DNA of 64,000 nt, from the NCBI GenBank assembly GCA_031550535.1, contig JAVBOM010000007.1:1-64000 (forward strand). Reading direction: 5' to 3'. The position numbers and the translations under genes are program-made. The notes below the pieces were generated by a model. It saw only the letters and a list, made by a program, of their open reading frames with translations, ran no database searches and was not told the DNA's origin. This stretch comes from Avichristensenella sp031550535 (GTDB taxonomy: Bacteria; Bacillota; Clostridia; Christensenellales; Aristaeellaceae). The first letter of the stretch is position 1; every line of letters starts with the position of its first letter. Positions 42,113-51,495 of this stretch are shown here, piece after piece.

Positions 42113-42736
42113 ATGAAGAACGTCATTTTCCTGGGGCCCCCGGGTTCCGGAAAGGGCACGCACGCGGAAAAGGCAAGCAAGGCCATGGGCATTCCCCGTC
42201 TTTCCACCGGGGATATGCTCCGCGAACATATAAAAAAAGACACGCCCCTTGGGCGCGAAGCAAAGGCCTTTATCGAGGCCGGTCAGCTCGTGCCCGATAC
42301 GCTTGTTATTGAGATGCTCAAGGAGCGGCTCGCGCAACCGGATTGCGCGGGTGGCGCGATTTTTGACGGATTCCCGCGCACGGAGCGCCAGGCTGAGGAA
42401 TTGGCGGAAATCGCGAAGATCGACCGGGTGCTGAACCTCTCCATTGAGGACGAGAGCATCGTCCGCCGCATGGAAGGGCGCCGGGTGTGCCCTGGCTGCG
42501 GGTTCACGTCGCACACAAGCTGGCTGAACGGCAAGGATGTCTGCGAGCAGTGCGGCACGGGGCTCGTGCAGCGCAAGGACGACGCGCCGGAAACGGTGCT
42601 GGAGAGGCTCCGCGTCTACCACGCGCAGACCAAGCCGCTGATCGATTTCTACCGGCGGCAGGGTATTCTGTACACCGTCGATACCGACGGGGACGTGCAG
42701 GACGTTACGGTTCGGGTGATGGAGGCGCTTCAGTGA
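42113..42736 (+). CDS. adk: Adenylate kinase with zinc lid
   Basis: 207 residues. P-loop GPPGSGKGTHAEK (7-19), AMP-binding LSTGDMLRE, and a lid with four Cys (CPGCG at about 125 and CEQCG at about 144), the zinc-stabilised Gram-positive form. Interconverts ATP, AMP and ADP. ATG at 42113 with GGGAGG. Overlaps map by 4 bases. Confidence 0.97.
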   Translation: MKNVIFLGPPGSGKGTHAEKASKAMGIPRLSTGDMLREHIKKDTPLGREAKAFIEAGQLVPDTLVIEMLKERLAQPDCAGGAIFDGFPRTERQAEELAEIAKIDRVLNLSIEDESIVRRMEGRRVCPGCGFTSHTSWLNGKDVCEQCGTGLVQRKDDAPETVLERLRVYHAQTKPLIDFYRRQGILYTVDTDGDVQDVTVRVMEALQ

Positions 42737-43494
42737 TTACGCTGAAGAATGTGGAACAGGCCGCGAAAATGCGCGCGGCCGGCCATCTGCTGGAGGATGT
42801 GCTGGAAGAAGTCATCCGGGCTGTCGAGCCGGGCGTGACAACCAAGCATCTGAACGCCGTGGCCGACCGGCTGATTCGAAAAGCCGGCGCGATTCCTTCC
42901 TTTTACGGCTACCAGGGGTTTCCGGCGTCGCTCTGCACGTCGGTAAACGAAGTGGTGGTGCACGGCATTCCGGACGACAAACCGCTTGCCGAAGGCGCGA
43001 TCGTCGGGCTCGACATCGGGCTGGTTCTGGACGGCTGGCAGGCGGACATGGCGCGCACGGCGGCGGTGGGGGAGATCTCACCGGAGGCGATGCGCCTGAT
43101 GGATGTGACGGAGCGGTGCTTCTTTGAAGCGTTGACGCTCTGCCGGGACGGCAACCGGCTGGGGGACATCGGGCACGCGGTGCAGGCGTGCGCGGAGGCC
43201 GAAGGGTACTCTGTGGTGCGCGCGTTGTGCGGGCACGGCATCGGCCGCGCCATGCACGAGGACCCCGAGGTGGCCAACTACGGCGAGGCCGGGCGCGGCT
43301 TCAGGCTCCGGCAGGGGATGACCCTGGCGATTGAGCCGATGATTAACCAGGGCGGCTTTGATGTCCGAATGGACGGATGGGACGTCCGCACACGCGATGG
43401 AAGCCTGAGCGCCCACTACGAAAACACTGTCCTGATCACGGCGGGCGACCCCGAGATCCTGACGATGAAGAACCCGCGGGTGACCGGCCCATGA
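42733..43494 (+). CDS. map: Methionine aminopeptidase, type I
   Basis: 253 residues. Metal ligands recognisable: VGLDIGLVLDGWQADMART (two Asp), GHGIGRAMHEDP (His), AIEPMI (Glu) and HYENTVLIT (Glu). Removes initiator Met from nascent chains. GTG start overlapping the adk stop (GTGA). Confidence 0.97.
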   Translation: MITLKNVEQAAKMRAAGHLLEDVLEEVIRAVEPGVTTKHLNAVADRLIRKAGAIPSFYGYQGFPASLCTSVNEVVVHGIPDDKPLAEGAIVGLDIGLVLDGWQADMARTAAVGEISPEAMRLMDVTERCFFEALTLCRDGNRLGDIGHAVQACAEAEGYSVVRALCGHGIGRAMHEDPEVANYGEAGRGFRLRQGMTLAIEPMINQGGFDVRMDGWDVRTRDGSLSAHYENTVLITAGDPEILTMKNPRVTGP

Positions 43495-43769
43495 ACAAAA
43501 TTCCACTGGAGCCGGGGCGTGCCGCGCTCTCCAAGGCGGGGCGCGATGCCGGGCGGCGCGTGGTGGTATTGCGCCTGGAGGCGCCCTACGCGTATGTCGC
43601 CGACGGGAACTTGCGCCGCACAGAGGCGCCCAAAAAGAAAAAGGACAGGCATTTACGAGCATTGCCGGAATTTTTTCCCAACATCGCGGGCATACTCAAG
43701 GATGGTAAACTGCCATCCAATGCGGAAATTCGCAAGTGCTTAGCCGACCAACCGCAAAGGGAGGAATAG
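43491..43769 (+). CDS. KOW-like RNA-binding protein between map and infA
   Basis: 92 residues, beginning NKIPLEPGRAALSKAGRDAGRRVVVLRLE, a KOW-type strand-loop-strand found in the L14e-like proteins encoded at this position in many Clostridia. The C-terminus is basic (PKKKKDRHLRALPEFF). The start overlaps the map stop (ATGA), and infA follows 5 bases after its stop. Probable ribosome- or RNA-associated factor. Confidence 0.8.
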   Translation: MNKIPLEPGRAALSKAGRDAGRRVVVLRLEAPYAYVADGNLRRTEAPKKKKDRHLRALPEFFPNIAGILKDGKLPSNAEIRKCLADQPQREE

Positions 43770-43774
43770 TAGAC

Positions 43775-43996
43775 TTGGCCAAGAGTGACGTTATCGAAGT
43801 GGAAGGCGTTGTCGCCGAGGTTCTGCCCAACGCCATGTTCCAGGTGGAACTGCCCAACGGGCACCGCGTGATGGCCCATATCTCCGGCAAAATGCGCATG
43901 CACTTCATCCGCATTTACCCGGGGGACAAGGTAACCGTAGAACTTTCGCCGTATGATCTGACCCGTGGCCGGATCACCTGGCGGAGCAAAGCGTAA
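43775..43996 (+). CDS. infA: Translation initiation factor IF-1
   Basis: 73 residues, OB fold: AKSDVIEVEGVVAEVLPNAMFQVELPNGH, HISGKMRMHFIRIYPGDKV, and ends RGRITWRSKA. TTG start with AAAGGGAGGA upstream, the only start that gives the normal IF-1 N-terminus. Confidence 0.97.
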   Translation: MAKSDVIEVEGVVAEVLPNAMFQVELPNGHRVMAHISGKMRMHFIRIYPGDKVTVELSPYDLTRGRITWRSKA

Positions 43997-44040
43997 GCGC
44001 CATATCTTTTGATCCGGCGCAAAAACGAGGAGGTACAACG

Positions 44041-44154
44041 ATGAAAGTTCGTCCGTCTGTGAAACCCATTTGCGAAAAGTGCAAGATCATCAGGCGCAAA
44101 GGCCGCGTGATGGTCATCTGCGAGAACCCCAAGCACAAGCAGAAGCAGGGATGA
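44041..44154 (+). CDS. rpmJ: Ribosomal protein L36, zinc type
   Basis: 37 residues: MKVRPSVKPICEKCKII, then RVMVICENPKHKQKQG. Zinc ligands C-x2-C, C and H are intact. GAGGAGG 7 bases upstream. Confidence 0.97.
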   Translation: MKVRPSVKPICEKCKIIRRKGRVMVICENPKHKQKQG

Positions 44155-44490
44155 GCAAGCGGCCAGGACGTAGGGTCCTGCCACATGTTATTTGTGCTCT
44201 GACACGGTTCGATTATGGTTTCTGACCGGATCTTTTTCCCCCTGGCTGCGTCGTTCTCCAGTCAGCGTAGCTGTCGGCTACGCCTCCTTCCGACTTCTTG
44301 CCAGACGAAAAAATCTCTCGGCCAGATTCCCAAAATCCAACCCAGCCAGAACACTAGCCGGGACTTCGCACCCGCGTTTCCCGGCGTATCGCGACAGGTT
44401 GGCCCTTCGGGCGGCTGCACGGGATTCACCGCTCCGTGTCACCGAAGGCTTTCCATATAGATTTCATTTAGCTTACACGGAGGTGCACCT
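44155..44490. other. 336-base gap in the ribosomal operon, with a MITE-like palindrome
   Basis: 44213-44340 resembles the long imperfect palindromes at 1-112 and 16536: CTGGCTGCGTCGTTCTCCAG, CAGCGTAGC..GGCTACGCC, GAAAAAATCTCTCGGCCAG, with diverged outer arms (GATTATGG/CCAAAATC). The remaining sequence to 44490 shows no ORF with a ribosome site; rpsM has its own GGAGGTG. Confidence 0.5.
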
Positions 44491-44865
44491 ATGGCACGTA
44501 TAGCGGGCGTAGACCTGCCCCGGGAGAAGCGCGTGGAGGTCGGCATCACCTATATCTTTGGGATCGGCCTGCCCACCGCGCAGAAAATCATCAAAGAAAC
44601 AGGTATCAACCCCGATACGCGCGTGAAGGATCTCACCGAGCAAGAGATCAACAACCTGCGCGAATACATCGAGCACAACGTCAAGGTGGAGGGTGACCTT
44701 CGCCGTGAAGTGTCTCTCAACATCAAGCGGCTGGTGGAAATCGGCTGCTATCGCGGTGTCCGCCATCGCCGCGGTCTGCCCGTCCGCGGACAGAACACCA
44801 AGCAGAACGCGCGCACCCGCAAGGGCCCCAAGAAGCAGGTTGCGGGCAAGAAAAAGGCGAAATAA
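44491..44865 (+). CDS. rpsM: Ribosomal protein S13
   Basis: 124 residues. ARIAGVDLPREKRVEVGITYIFGIG start; basic tail HRRGLPVRGQNTKQNARTRKGPKKQ. 30S head. Confidence 0.98.
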   Translation: MARIAGVDLPREKRVEVGITYIFGIGLPTAQKIIKETGINPDTRVKDLTEQEINNLREYIEHNVKVEGDLRREVSLNIKRLVEIGCYRGVRHRRGLPVRGQNTKQNARTRKGPKKQVAGKKKAK

Positions 44866-44880
44866 GGGAGGACACTCGTA

Positions 44881-45282
44881 ATGGCACCGAAAAAAAATGT
44901 GAAGCGCGTCTCCCGCAAGCGCCGCGAGCGCAAGCTGGTGGAGCGCGGCGCCGCGCACATCCGCTCCTCGTTCAACAACACGATCGTCACGCTGACCGAC
45001 ATCAACGGCAACGCGCTTTCGTGGGCCAGCGCCGGCGGACTTGGTTTCCGCGGCAGCAAGAAGTCCACGCCGTTCGCCGCGCAGATGGCCGCCGAAACCG
45101 CCGCCAAAGGCGCGATGGAATACGGCCTGAAGACCGTCGAAGTGTACGTGAAGGGTCCGGGCTCAGGGCGTGAGGCTGCGATCCGCTCGCTCCAGGCTGC
45201 GGGCCTTGAAGTGAACATGATTAAGGACGTAACGCCCATCCCGCACAACGGCTGCCGCCCGCCAAAGCGCCGCCGCGTGTAA
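44881..45282 (+). CDS. rpsK: Ribosomal protein S11
   Basis: 133 residues. HIRSSFNNTIVTLTDINGNALSWASAGGLGFRGSKKSTPFAAQ; ends TPIPHNGCRPPKRRRV. 30S platform. GGGAGGA upstream. Confidence 0.98.
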   Translation: MAPKKNVKRVSRKRRERKLVERGAAHIRSSFNNTIVTLTDINGNALSWASAGGLGFRGSKKSTPFAAQMAAETAAKGAMEYGLKTVEVYVKGPGSGREAAIRSLQAAGLEVNMIKDVTPIPHNGCRPPKRRRV

Positions 45283-45318
45283 TCTGGGCATTCTGAGCAC
45301 AGGAGGAGGACCTCATTT

Positions 45319-45945
45319 ATGGCAAGATATACCGGTTCCGTTTGCCGGCAGTGCCGCCGCGAAGGCGCGAAGCTCTTTCTGAAGGGTGACAAATGCTATT
45401 CGCCCAAGTGCACGTTCAACATTCGCCCCACCCCGCCGGGCCAGCACGGCCAGGCGCGCCAGCGCAAGATGAGCGAGTACGGCGTGCAGCTGCGCGAGAA
45501 GCAGAAGTGCCGCCGCGCGTACGGCATCCTGGAAAACCAGTTTTTCCGCTACTACGAGAAGGCCAGCAACATGCGCGGTGTCACGGGCGAAAACCTGTTG
45601 ATGCTGCTGGAGTGCAGGCTGGATAACGTTGTGTATCGCCTGGGCTTGGGCGCGTCCCGCCCGCAGGCGCGGCAGATCGTGCTGCACGGCCATGTCCGCG
45701 TCAATGGCAAGAAGGTCAACATCCCGTCATACCTCGTGAAGGCGGGCGATGTGATCACGCTGCGCGACCGCTCCAAGGAGCAGGAACACTTCAAGGCGCT
45801 GAAGGAAGGCACCGGCCGCATCATCCCCAAGTGGCTGACGTTTGATCCGGAAACGCTTACGGCCAAGGTGGAGGCGGCCCCGCGCCGCGAGGACATTGAT
45901 CTGACCATCAACGAGCAGCTCATTGTCGAGTATTACTCCCGCTAA
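45319..45945 (+). CDS. rpsD: Ribosomal protein S4, zinc type
   Basis: 208 residues. N-terminal zinc site (CRQCRREGAKLFLKGDKCYSPKC) and the S4 RNA-binding domain (CRLDNVVYRLGLGASRPQARQIVLHGHVRVNG). 30S assembly initiator. AGGAGGAGG upstream. Confidence 0.97.
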   Translation: MARYTGSVCRQCRREGAKLFLKGDKCYSPKCTFNIRPTPPGQHGQARQRKMSEYGVQLREKQKCRRAYGILENQFFRYYEKASNMRGVTGENLLMLLECRLDNVVYRLGLGASRPQARQIVLHGHVRVNGKKVNIPSYLVKAGDVITLRDRSKEQEHFKALKEGTGRIIPKWLTFDPETLTAKVEAAPRREDIDLTINEQLIVEYYSR

Positions 45946-45995
45946 TCGTTTCAGAATTTTCTATCATCGACGGTTTGTGAGGGAGGGAAGCCCAT

Positions 45996-46940
45996 ATGAG
46001 CATGACCGAGTTCGAAAAGCCAAAGATCGAACGTGTCGAAGTGCGCGAAAACTATGGAAAGTACATCGTCGAACCCCTGGAGCGCGGCTTCGGGCAAACA
46101 CTTGGCAATGCGCTCCGGCGCGTGCTGCTATCTTCGCTTCCGGGCGCGGCCGTGACGAGCGTCCGCATCGAGGGCGTCCAGCATGAGTTTTCCACCGTCA
46201 ACGGCGTCAAGGAGGACGTGACCGAGATCATCCTGAACCTGAAAATGCTGGCGGTTCGCCTGCACGCGGAAGGGATCAAGACGATTTCCATCGACAAGAA
46301 AGGTCCGTGCGAGCTGACCGCCGCCGATTTGGGCGTGGACAGCGAAGTGGAGATCATCAACGAGGATCTGCACATCGCGTCGCTGAACAAGGATGCGCAT
46401 CTGCAGATGACGCTTACATTGGACAAGAACCGCGGCTATGTGACCGCGGAGCGGAACAAGACTCCGAACATGCCCATTGGCGTTATCCCGATCGACTCCA
46501 TCTTCACGCCCATTACAAAGGTGAACTACACAGTGGAGGACACCCGCGTCGGCCAGATCACGGACTTTGACAGGCTGACGCTGGAAGTCTGGACGGACGG
46601 CTCCGTGGTGCCGGATGAGGCGATCAGCATCGCCGCAAAGATTCTGAGCAGCCACCTGACGCTGTTCACGGGGCTGACGGAGCGTTCCGCCGCGGTGGAC
46701 TTCAACGAGCCCGAGGACAACAAAAAGGAAAAGGTTCTGGAGATGACCATCGAGGAACTGGACCTTTCCGTTCGCGCCTACAACTGCCTGAAGCGCGCCG
46801 GCATCAACACGGTGGCGGAGCTTGTGCAGCGCAACCAGGAAGATATGATGAAGGTGCGGAACCTGGGCAAGAAGTCGCTGGAAGAGGTGGAGCAGAAGCT
46901 CGTCGCGCTGGGGCTTGGCCTGCGCGCATCCGAAGAGTAA
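45996..46940 (+). CDS. rpoA: RNA polymerase subunit alpha
   Basis: 314 residues. N-terminal assembly domain (YIVEPLERGFGQTLGNALRRVLLSSLPGAAVTSVRIEG) and C-terminal DNA-binding domain (LDLSVRAYNCLKRAGINTVAELVQ, MMKVRNLGKKSLEEVEQKL). GAGGGAGG upstream. Confidence 0.98.
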   Translation: MSMTEFEKPKIERVEVRENYGKYIVEPLERGFGQTLGNALRRVLLSSLPGAAVTSVRIEGVQHEFSTVNGVKEDVTEIILNLKMLAVRLHAEGIKTISIDKKGPCELTAADLGVDSEVEIINEDLHIASLNKDAHLQMTLTLDKNRGYVTAERNKTPNMPIGVIPIDSIFTPITKVNYTVEDTRVGQITDFDRLTLEVWTDGSVVPDEAISIAAKILSSHLTLFTGLTERSAAVDFNEPEDNKKEKVLEMTIEELDLSVRAYNCLKRAGINTVAELVQRNQEDMMKVRNLGKKSLEEVEQKLVALGLGLRASEE

Positions 46941-47007
46941 GCGCGCGGCGCTGGTGCCGCGCCGCCCCAATGGAAAATCTCGTTTCCAAGGATAAAGGAG
47001 GTTCCCG

Positions 47008-47520
47008 ATGGCAAGTCAACGCAAACTGGGCAGGCCGGCCGACCAGCGGAAGGCACTGCTTCGCAACCAGGTCACGCATTTGATCTGGTACGGCAAGATC
47101 GAGACGACGCTGCAGCGCGCCAAAGAAGTGCGGTCGATCGCCGAGCGGCTGATTACACTGGCGATCCGCGAGTGCGATAACACGGTGGAAGTGAGCAAGG
47201 AGTTCAACAACGAAAAGGGCCAGACGGTCAGCATTTCGGTGACGAATGACAAGCCCAGTAAGCTCCACGCGCGCCGCATGATGATGGCGACGCTCTACGA
47301 TCTGAAAGAGGTCAAGGAGCGGGACGAGTCCAAAGCCGACTTCAAGGAGCGGACGAAGGACAACAAGCACCCGATTATCGAGAAGCTGTTCCGCGAGATC
47401 GGGCCGAAGTACAAGAAGCGCAACCAGGAAAAGGGCTGCGCGGGCGGGTACACCCGGATCATACGCAAGGGCCCCCGGCGCGGCGATGCGGCGGAAATGG
47501 TCATTATTGAGCTGATCTGA
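47008..47520 (+). CDS. rplQ: Ribosomal protein L17
   Basis: 170 residues, longer than the roughly 120 of B. subtilis because of an insertion after the DQRKALLRNQVTHLIWYGKIETTLQRAKEVR core, a form common in Clostridia. Last gene of the operon, followed by a strong terminator; the ecfA-ecfT-truA genes that often follow are absent. Confidence 0.97.
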   Translation: MASQRKLGRPADQRKALLRNQVTHLIWYGKIETTLQRAKEVRSIAERLITLAIRECDNTVEVSKEFNNEKGQTVSISVTNDKPSKLHARRMMMATLYDLKEVKERDESKADFKERTKDNKHPIIEKLFREIGPKYKKRNQEKGCAGGYTRIIRKGPRRGDAAEMVIIELI

Positions 47521-47534
47521 GTACATAAAAACAT

Positions 47535-47573
47535 AGGCTGCCGGACGCTTTGCGTTCGCAGCCTTTGTTTTTT
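47535..47573 (+). terminator. Terminator of the ribosomal operon
   Basis: AGGCTGC, inner ACGC/GCGT, GCAGCCT, then TTGTTTTTT. It lies 15 bases after the rplQ stop and may also serve the converging gene. Confidence 0.85.
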
Positions 47574-47608
47574 CTATCACAAGGTGCCGTTTTGATGGGC
47601 TGAGCGAC

Positions 47609-49537
47609 CTATGGCGATTGGGGAGGCGAGAAGGTGGGCAAGGAGGCATCTGTGGATTCGTTGGCGGAGTAGTCGAGGATGACCTCCCAATCAGCGTCAT
47701 ATTTGTACAGATGAACGCTCGCCCCCCTAAAATCCCAAGAAAGCGAAGGGTTACGCTCCCAGGTCAGCTTCGGATCGCCGTATCGGTTGACCAACGCTTC
47801 CAGCACCGCGTCATAGGCGTCGGGTTCAAACTCAACACTGCAACTAAACCCCAGGGGCGCATGATCATAAGCACTGATCTTGGTGGCGGAAAACCCGGCG
47901 ATGGGCAGGTCGCCGCGTATGATGTTCCTGTCCGCGTTTACCGCGGTGATCCCATACCGCTTCCCCAACTCCATGAACGATCTCCAGGAATCCGCCTGAA
48001 GCGCCTGCTCCAGGAACTCCAAGGTGCCCGCCTCGGCGCGTCTCGCCGTCTGCGGAATCCGGGTGGGGACGGGGGCAACCGCATCCAGGAGAGGCGGGAA
48101 TGAGGGGTAGAAGTCGTTGCTGGATGATCGCATGCGGTAGCATACTTCCAGCATACCGGCAGCGTGCCTCAGCGCAATGTCCATCTCCGCGAAATACCAT
48201 GCAAAACCGCCCCACGCATCCCGCTTTGTAACGGGTTCTCCGTAATACCGCGTCAACGCCGCTCTCACCGCGTCAAACGCATCCGGCTCGAAAAACGCAT
48301 AGCAGTCAAACCCTGGAAGGCCTTCGGGGCTGCAAGCATCGACATGAAGAACGGCGTGCTTGCCAACGGCCAAACTGCCGCTGAACCTAGCCCCGCGTTT
48401 GTTTTCTGTCACCGTGAAGCCGTGCCGCGCCCCGACCCTTCCGAGCGCCTCCCGGGAATAAGCAAGGGAAGTCTGCTCCATGAGTGCAACAAAGTCATCC
48501 CCGCCGGATAAGGAACCCAACTCGGTTTGGGCGGGCGCGGGGGTGGCGAGGATCGCTTGCGTGGGCGGGAAGGCGGGCTTCGTTTCATCCGCTGTTGGCT
48601 GCAAGTAATAGCCCACTAAGACGCTGTCGCGGCTAAAGCGCATCAGACGAACCTCCGTCTGCCGGAAAGACCAGACAAGCCGGTCATCGGATTCCTCGGC
48701 CGTCTGCGGCTCTCCGTAACGCGCCACGAACGCTGCTTTGATCGCGTCATAGTCCTCCGGCTCGAACCAAAGATCATAGTCATATCCGGTTGTTTCATAC
48801 ACGGTCGTGTCGCCGAGATCCCCGCACAGAATCATCACGACTTCGGCATCGGCTCCGCCGATCGACAGATCGCCAAGGATATCGGCATAGCATCCGGTCT
48901 CGAAACCATGCAGGCCGTATTGCCGCATCAAATCCAGCAGCGCCTCCCAGGAATCAGCCACAGAAGCCCGCTCCAGGAACGCGAAGGTGTTCTCCTGCGC
49001 AAGCGCCGCTGTATGCGGTTCACGGGTGGGGACGGGGATGGCTTCTGACGGGGGCGGGAAGGTGGGCAGGGAAGGGGCCGGGGCATCGGACGCGGTATAG
49101 GTCAACGTGAGTTCGCCGGCGGAAGGGGAAGTGAGGCGAACCTCCGCCTGCTGAAAAGTCCAGGTAAGCGCAGGGTCAGCGTCCGCGTTGGTCTGCGGAT
49201 CGCCGTAGCGCGCCACCAGTGCCGCCTTCACCGCGTCATACGCGCCCGATTCAAAAGTGAGCGTGCATGCTTCGCCGAGGGCTTCATCCACGGTCACGGT
49301 CGCGTTTTTCGTGGCAGCGAACCCGCCGACGGACAGATTGCCGTACATTTCGCCATAGCATTCGCAGCCCACCGTAAAGACGCCGTATTCTTTGCCCAAC
49401 CAATCGAGCGATTCCCATGTCTTGGCAAAAAGCGCCTGCTCCATAAACGCCAAGGTGTTCGCCTGGGCGCATGCCGTGGCTGCGATGGCCAGCAGCAGGA
49501 CGGCGGCGGCCGTGCATACGAGCAAACGGGTTTTCAT
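47609..49537 (-). CDS. Secreted protein with four tandem repeat domains
   Basis: 642 residues. Signal peptide (MKTRLLVC, hydrophobic to about 20, ATACAQ). Then four copies of a roughly 140-160-residue unit, each starting F-[LMV]-E-[QR]-[AT] followed by SW-x2-L and x-YG, with a central E-x-D/A-YDA-[VI] helix and R/NRYGDP, and ending in a Trp-x-F strand. Units are joined by Pro-rich linkers (FPPPSEAIPVPT and similar). Units start near residues 28, 180, 345 and 495. No known domain recognised; an exported modular binding protein is likely. GGAGG precedes the ATG. Confidence 0.75.
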   Translation of the reverse strand: MKTRLLVCTAAAVLLLAIAATACAQANTLAFMEQALFAKTWESLDWLGKEYGVFTVGCECYGEMYGNLSVGGFAATKNATVTVDEALGEACTLTFESGAYDAVKAALVARYGDPQTNADADPALTWTFQQAEVRLTSPSAGELTLTYTASDAPAPSLPTFPPPSEAIPVPTREPHTAALAQENTFAFLERASVADSWEALLDLMRQYGLHGFETGCYADILGDLSIGGADAEVVMILCGDLGDTTVYETTGYDYDLWFEPEDYDAIKAAFVARYGEPQTAEESDDRLVWSFRQTEVRLMRFSRDSVLVGYYLQPTADETKPAFPPTQAILATPAPAQTELGSLSGGDDFVALMEQTSLAYSREALGRVGARHGFTVTENKRGARFSGSLAVGKHAVLHVDACSPEGLPGFDCYAFFEPDAFDAVRAALTRYYGEPVTKRDAWGGFAWYFAEMDIALRHAAGMLEVCYRMRSSSNDFYPSFPPLLDAVAPVPTRIPQTARRAEAGTLEFLEQALQADSWRSFMELGKRYGITAVNADRNIIRGDLPIAGFSATKISAYDHAPLGFSCSVEFEPDAYDAVLEALVNRYGDPKLTWERNPSLSWDFRGASVHLYKYDADWEVILDYSANESTDASLPTFSPPQSP

Positions 49538-49884
49538 GATCCTACCTCCACTTTCAGGTACAAGGATGTACGTGGGGGGACAGCAGGGCATGTGTAGTTC
49601 AGCAATCGGCTTGGTGTGAGGGTTCGAGTTTGAAGGCGTCCTTGCGTGTTACGGGGGCGTGCACGATGATCTTTAGCGCAATGCGGAGCGTGTCCATGCG
49701 AGAGATATACTGCCATCCGGGACACCGTTCAGCGGCCGTGTACATTGGCCTGGTTAGCGCAATTTCATCAAACGTAGCGCATATCGAGCGCGTTTTTTCG
49801 CCCTTCGCGTTGTATCGTCCAATCGGGCGTAGCGAGGGGCGAAAATCCATCACGCCCTAGTGCGCTACGTTTTCTTCATTCGCG
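49538..49884. other. Intergenic region with an inverted-repeat-bounded segment
   Basis: GTAGCGCA at 49773-49780 and TGCGCTAC at 49860-49867 bound a 95-base segment with further internal pairing (TTTTTTCGCCC and GGGCGAAAA). ORFs of 76-84 codons overlap here on both strands, but neither has a ribosome site. Confidence 0.4.
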
Positions 49885-51495
49885 CTAATAATTTGTCGGG
49901 TTCGCCTGCCAGGTGGAGGGGGAGTCCATGCGGTTCTTGTCGTCCCAGATGATGACCTTGTACGGCGCGCCCCGCTTGAAGTTGTCCCACAGCCACTGCT
50001 GATTGTAGCCCTCCGGGGTCTTGAGCCGCTGCACGCGGATGCAGCCGTGGCTCTTCTTTTGCCCGAGATAGCCCTCAAAGGAGGAATAGTTGTGCGAACC
50101 GTCGGCGTTCAGCTTGTGCGGCACCTCATGGAACAGAATGCCGCCGTTGATGCGGATGGCCATGGAGCTGTTCATGTTGCCGTCCTTCAGCGTGCCGGTG
50201 TGGCTGATGGTGATGAACTCGCCCGGGACGGTCTCAAAGAGCATGTCCTTGGGATCTTCCCAAATGCCGGTGGAGATGAGGAACTCGGTGACGCGCGTGC
50301 CGTTCTTGAACAGGTACATCCGCTGCGTCAGCTTGTCCACCAGCAGCGCCATATCCGTCTGCACATTGACCGTTTTGAGGTTTTTGGCCTTGAGATATCC
50401 GCGCTTCAGGTCATACGCGTGCGCGCGCTCCTCCTCCGTCTCCGGCGAGTAATCCCGGTCGTAATCGCTGAACGTCTCGACCAGGACGTATCCGTGCTCG
50501 TTCGTTTCGCCGATGACATGCACGCCGTGCGACATGCCGTGGATCTGCGCGACCTTCTTGCCCGAGCCGTCCGGGTTTTCCATCAGGTACGCGTGCAGCC
50601 TGCCGCCGTCCATGCCGGTGCCGTCGTCATACACCGTGACCGGCTGCATCAGGATGTCCCAGATCACCGCATCGTCCAGTTCGCCCGGGTTCATGCCCCA
50701 GAAGGTGTCGCCGCCCGTCTCGGAATAGGGCGGGGAAAGCTGCACGGGGACAGGCGTCGGGTCGGCCTGCGGCGCGGGCGTCACGTCCACCATTTGAAAG
50801 CCCTCGGACGCAAACGTCGCTGATTCCGCCGTGGCGGACACGTCCATGTACACGTATTCCGTCATGGACTCCATGCCGTTCACGGTGCGTAACGTCATCA
50901 TCAGCGCGTACTCGCCCGCCTGCATGCGGCCGTCGGCCGTTTCGCCGTTCCATTCAAAGCTGTTTCCGCCCGCGGTCACATCGGAGGAGAACAAATCGGT
51001 CACGGAGCCATCCGCGCTGCGCATGATCTGCACGGTGAGCGTCCCGGGATCGCTGGCGGTGAAATCGATCCAAATCGCCTTGTCGCCGAGCGTATAGTCG
51101 CTCTGTGAGATGCCCATGAGCATGGGGTACGGCTCGCCGACACGGAGCGGCGAATCGACATGCGTCCCGTCGTCCATCTCCAGGCGCAGAATGTACTCGC
51201 CCTGTTCGACGATGGTATGGTCGGCCAGCCTGCCGTCCCAGCCGAGCTTGTTGTAGCCCAGATTGACCGGATAGCCGGAGTAGATCGTGTATCGCGGCTG
51301 TTCCTGCGCGTCCAGAAGGAGCAGGGACATGTTGCCGCTGTACGGCACCTCCACACCCATGCTATAGTACTTTCCGGGGCGCAGCACGCCGGGAACCTCC
51401 TTAAAGGACGGATCATCGGCATAGGCGGGAATGTACGCTAAAAGCAAAGCGGTCAGGAGCAGCACGGAGAAGAGGGCTTGGTGGCTACGGCGCAT
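49885..51495 (-). CDS. Exported L,D-transpeptidase (YkuD) with Ig-like N-terminus
   Basis: 536 residues. Signal peptide (RRSHQALFSVLLLTALLLAYIPAYA). Two FlgD-like beta domains (about 30-240, each with a G-x-N-KLGWDGRLAD or NSFEWNGETADGRM turn), a Pro-rich linker, an SH3-like segment, and a C-terminal YkuD domain (about 400-520). Its catalytic motif is KKSHGCIRVQ, with the upstream His in ILFHEV. It makes 3-3 peptidoglycan crosslinks or anchors proteins. ATG at 51495 has AAAGGAG; the longer frame is not supported. Confidence 0.88.
   Translation of the reverse strand: MRRSHQALFSVLLLTALLLAYIPAYADDPSFKEVPGVLRPGKYYSMGVEVPYSGNMSLLLLDAQEQPRYTIYSGYPVNLGYNKLGWDGRLADHTIVEQGEYILRLEMDDGTHVDSPLRVGEPYPMLMGISQSDYTLGDKAIWIDFTASDPGTLTVQIMRSADGSVTDLFSSDVTAGGNSFEWNGETADGRMQAGEYALMMTLRTVNGMESMTEYVYMDVSATAESATFASEGFQMVDVTPAPQADPTPVPVQLSPPYSETGGDTFWGMNPGELDDAVIWDILMQPVTVYDDGTGMDGGRLHAYLMENPDGSGKKVAQIHGMSHGVHVIGETNEHGYVLVETFSDYDRDYSPETEEERAHAYDLKRGYLKAKNLKTVNVQTDMALLVDKLTQRMYLFKNGTRVTEFLISTGIWEDPKDMLFETVPGEFITISHTGTLKDGNMNSSMAIRINGGILFHEVPHKLNADGSHNYSSFEGYLGQKKSHGCIRVQRLKTPEGYNQQWLWDNFKRGAPYKVIIWDDKNRMDSPSTWQANPTNY

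Noticed and set aside
49599..49860. Overlapping 76- and 84-codon ORFs on both strands
   Set aside because: No ribosome sites or recognisable domains; mutual antisense ORFs are expected in GC-rich DNA.
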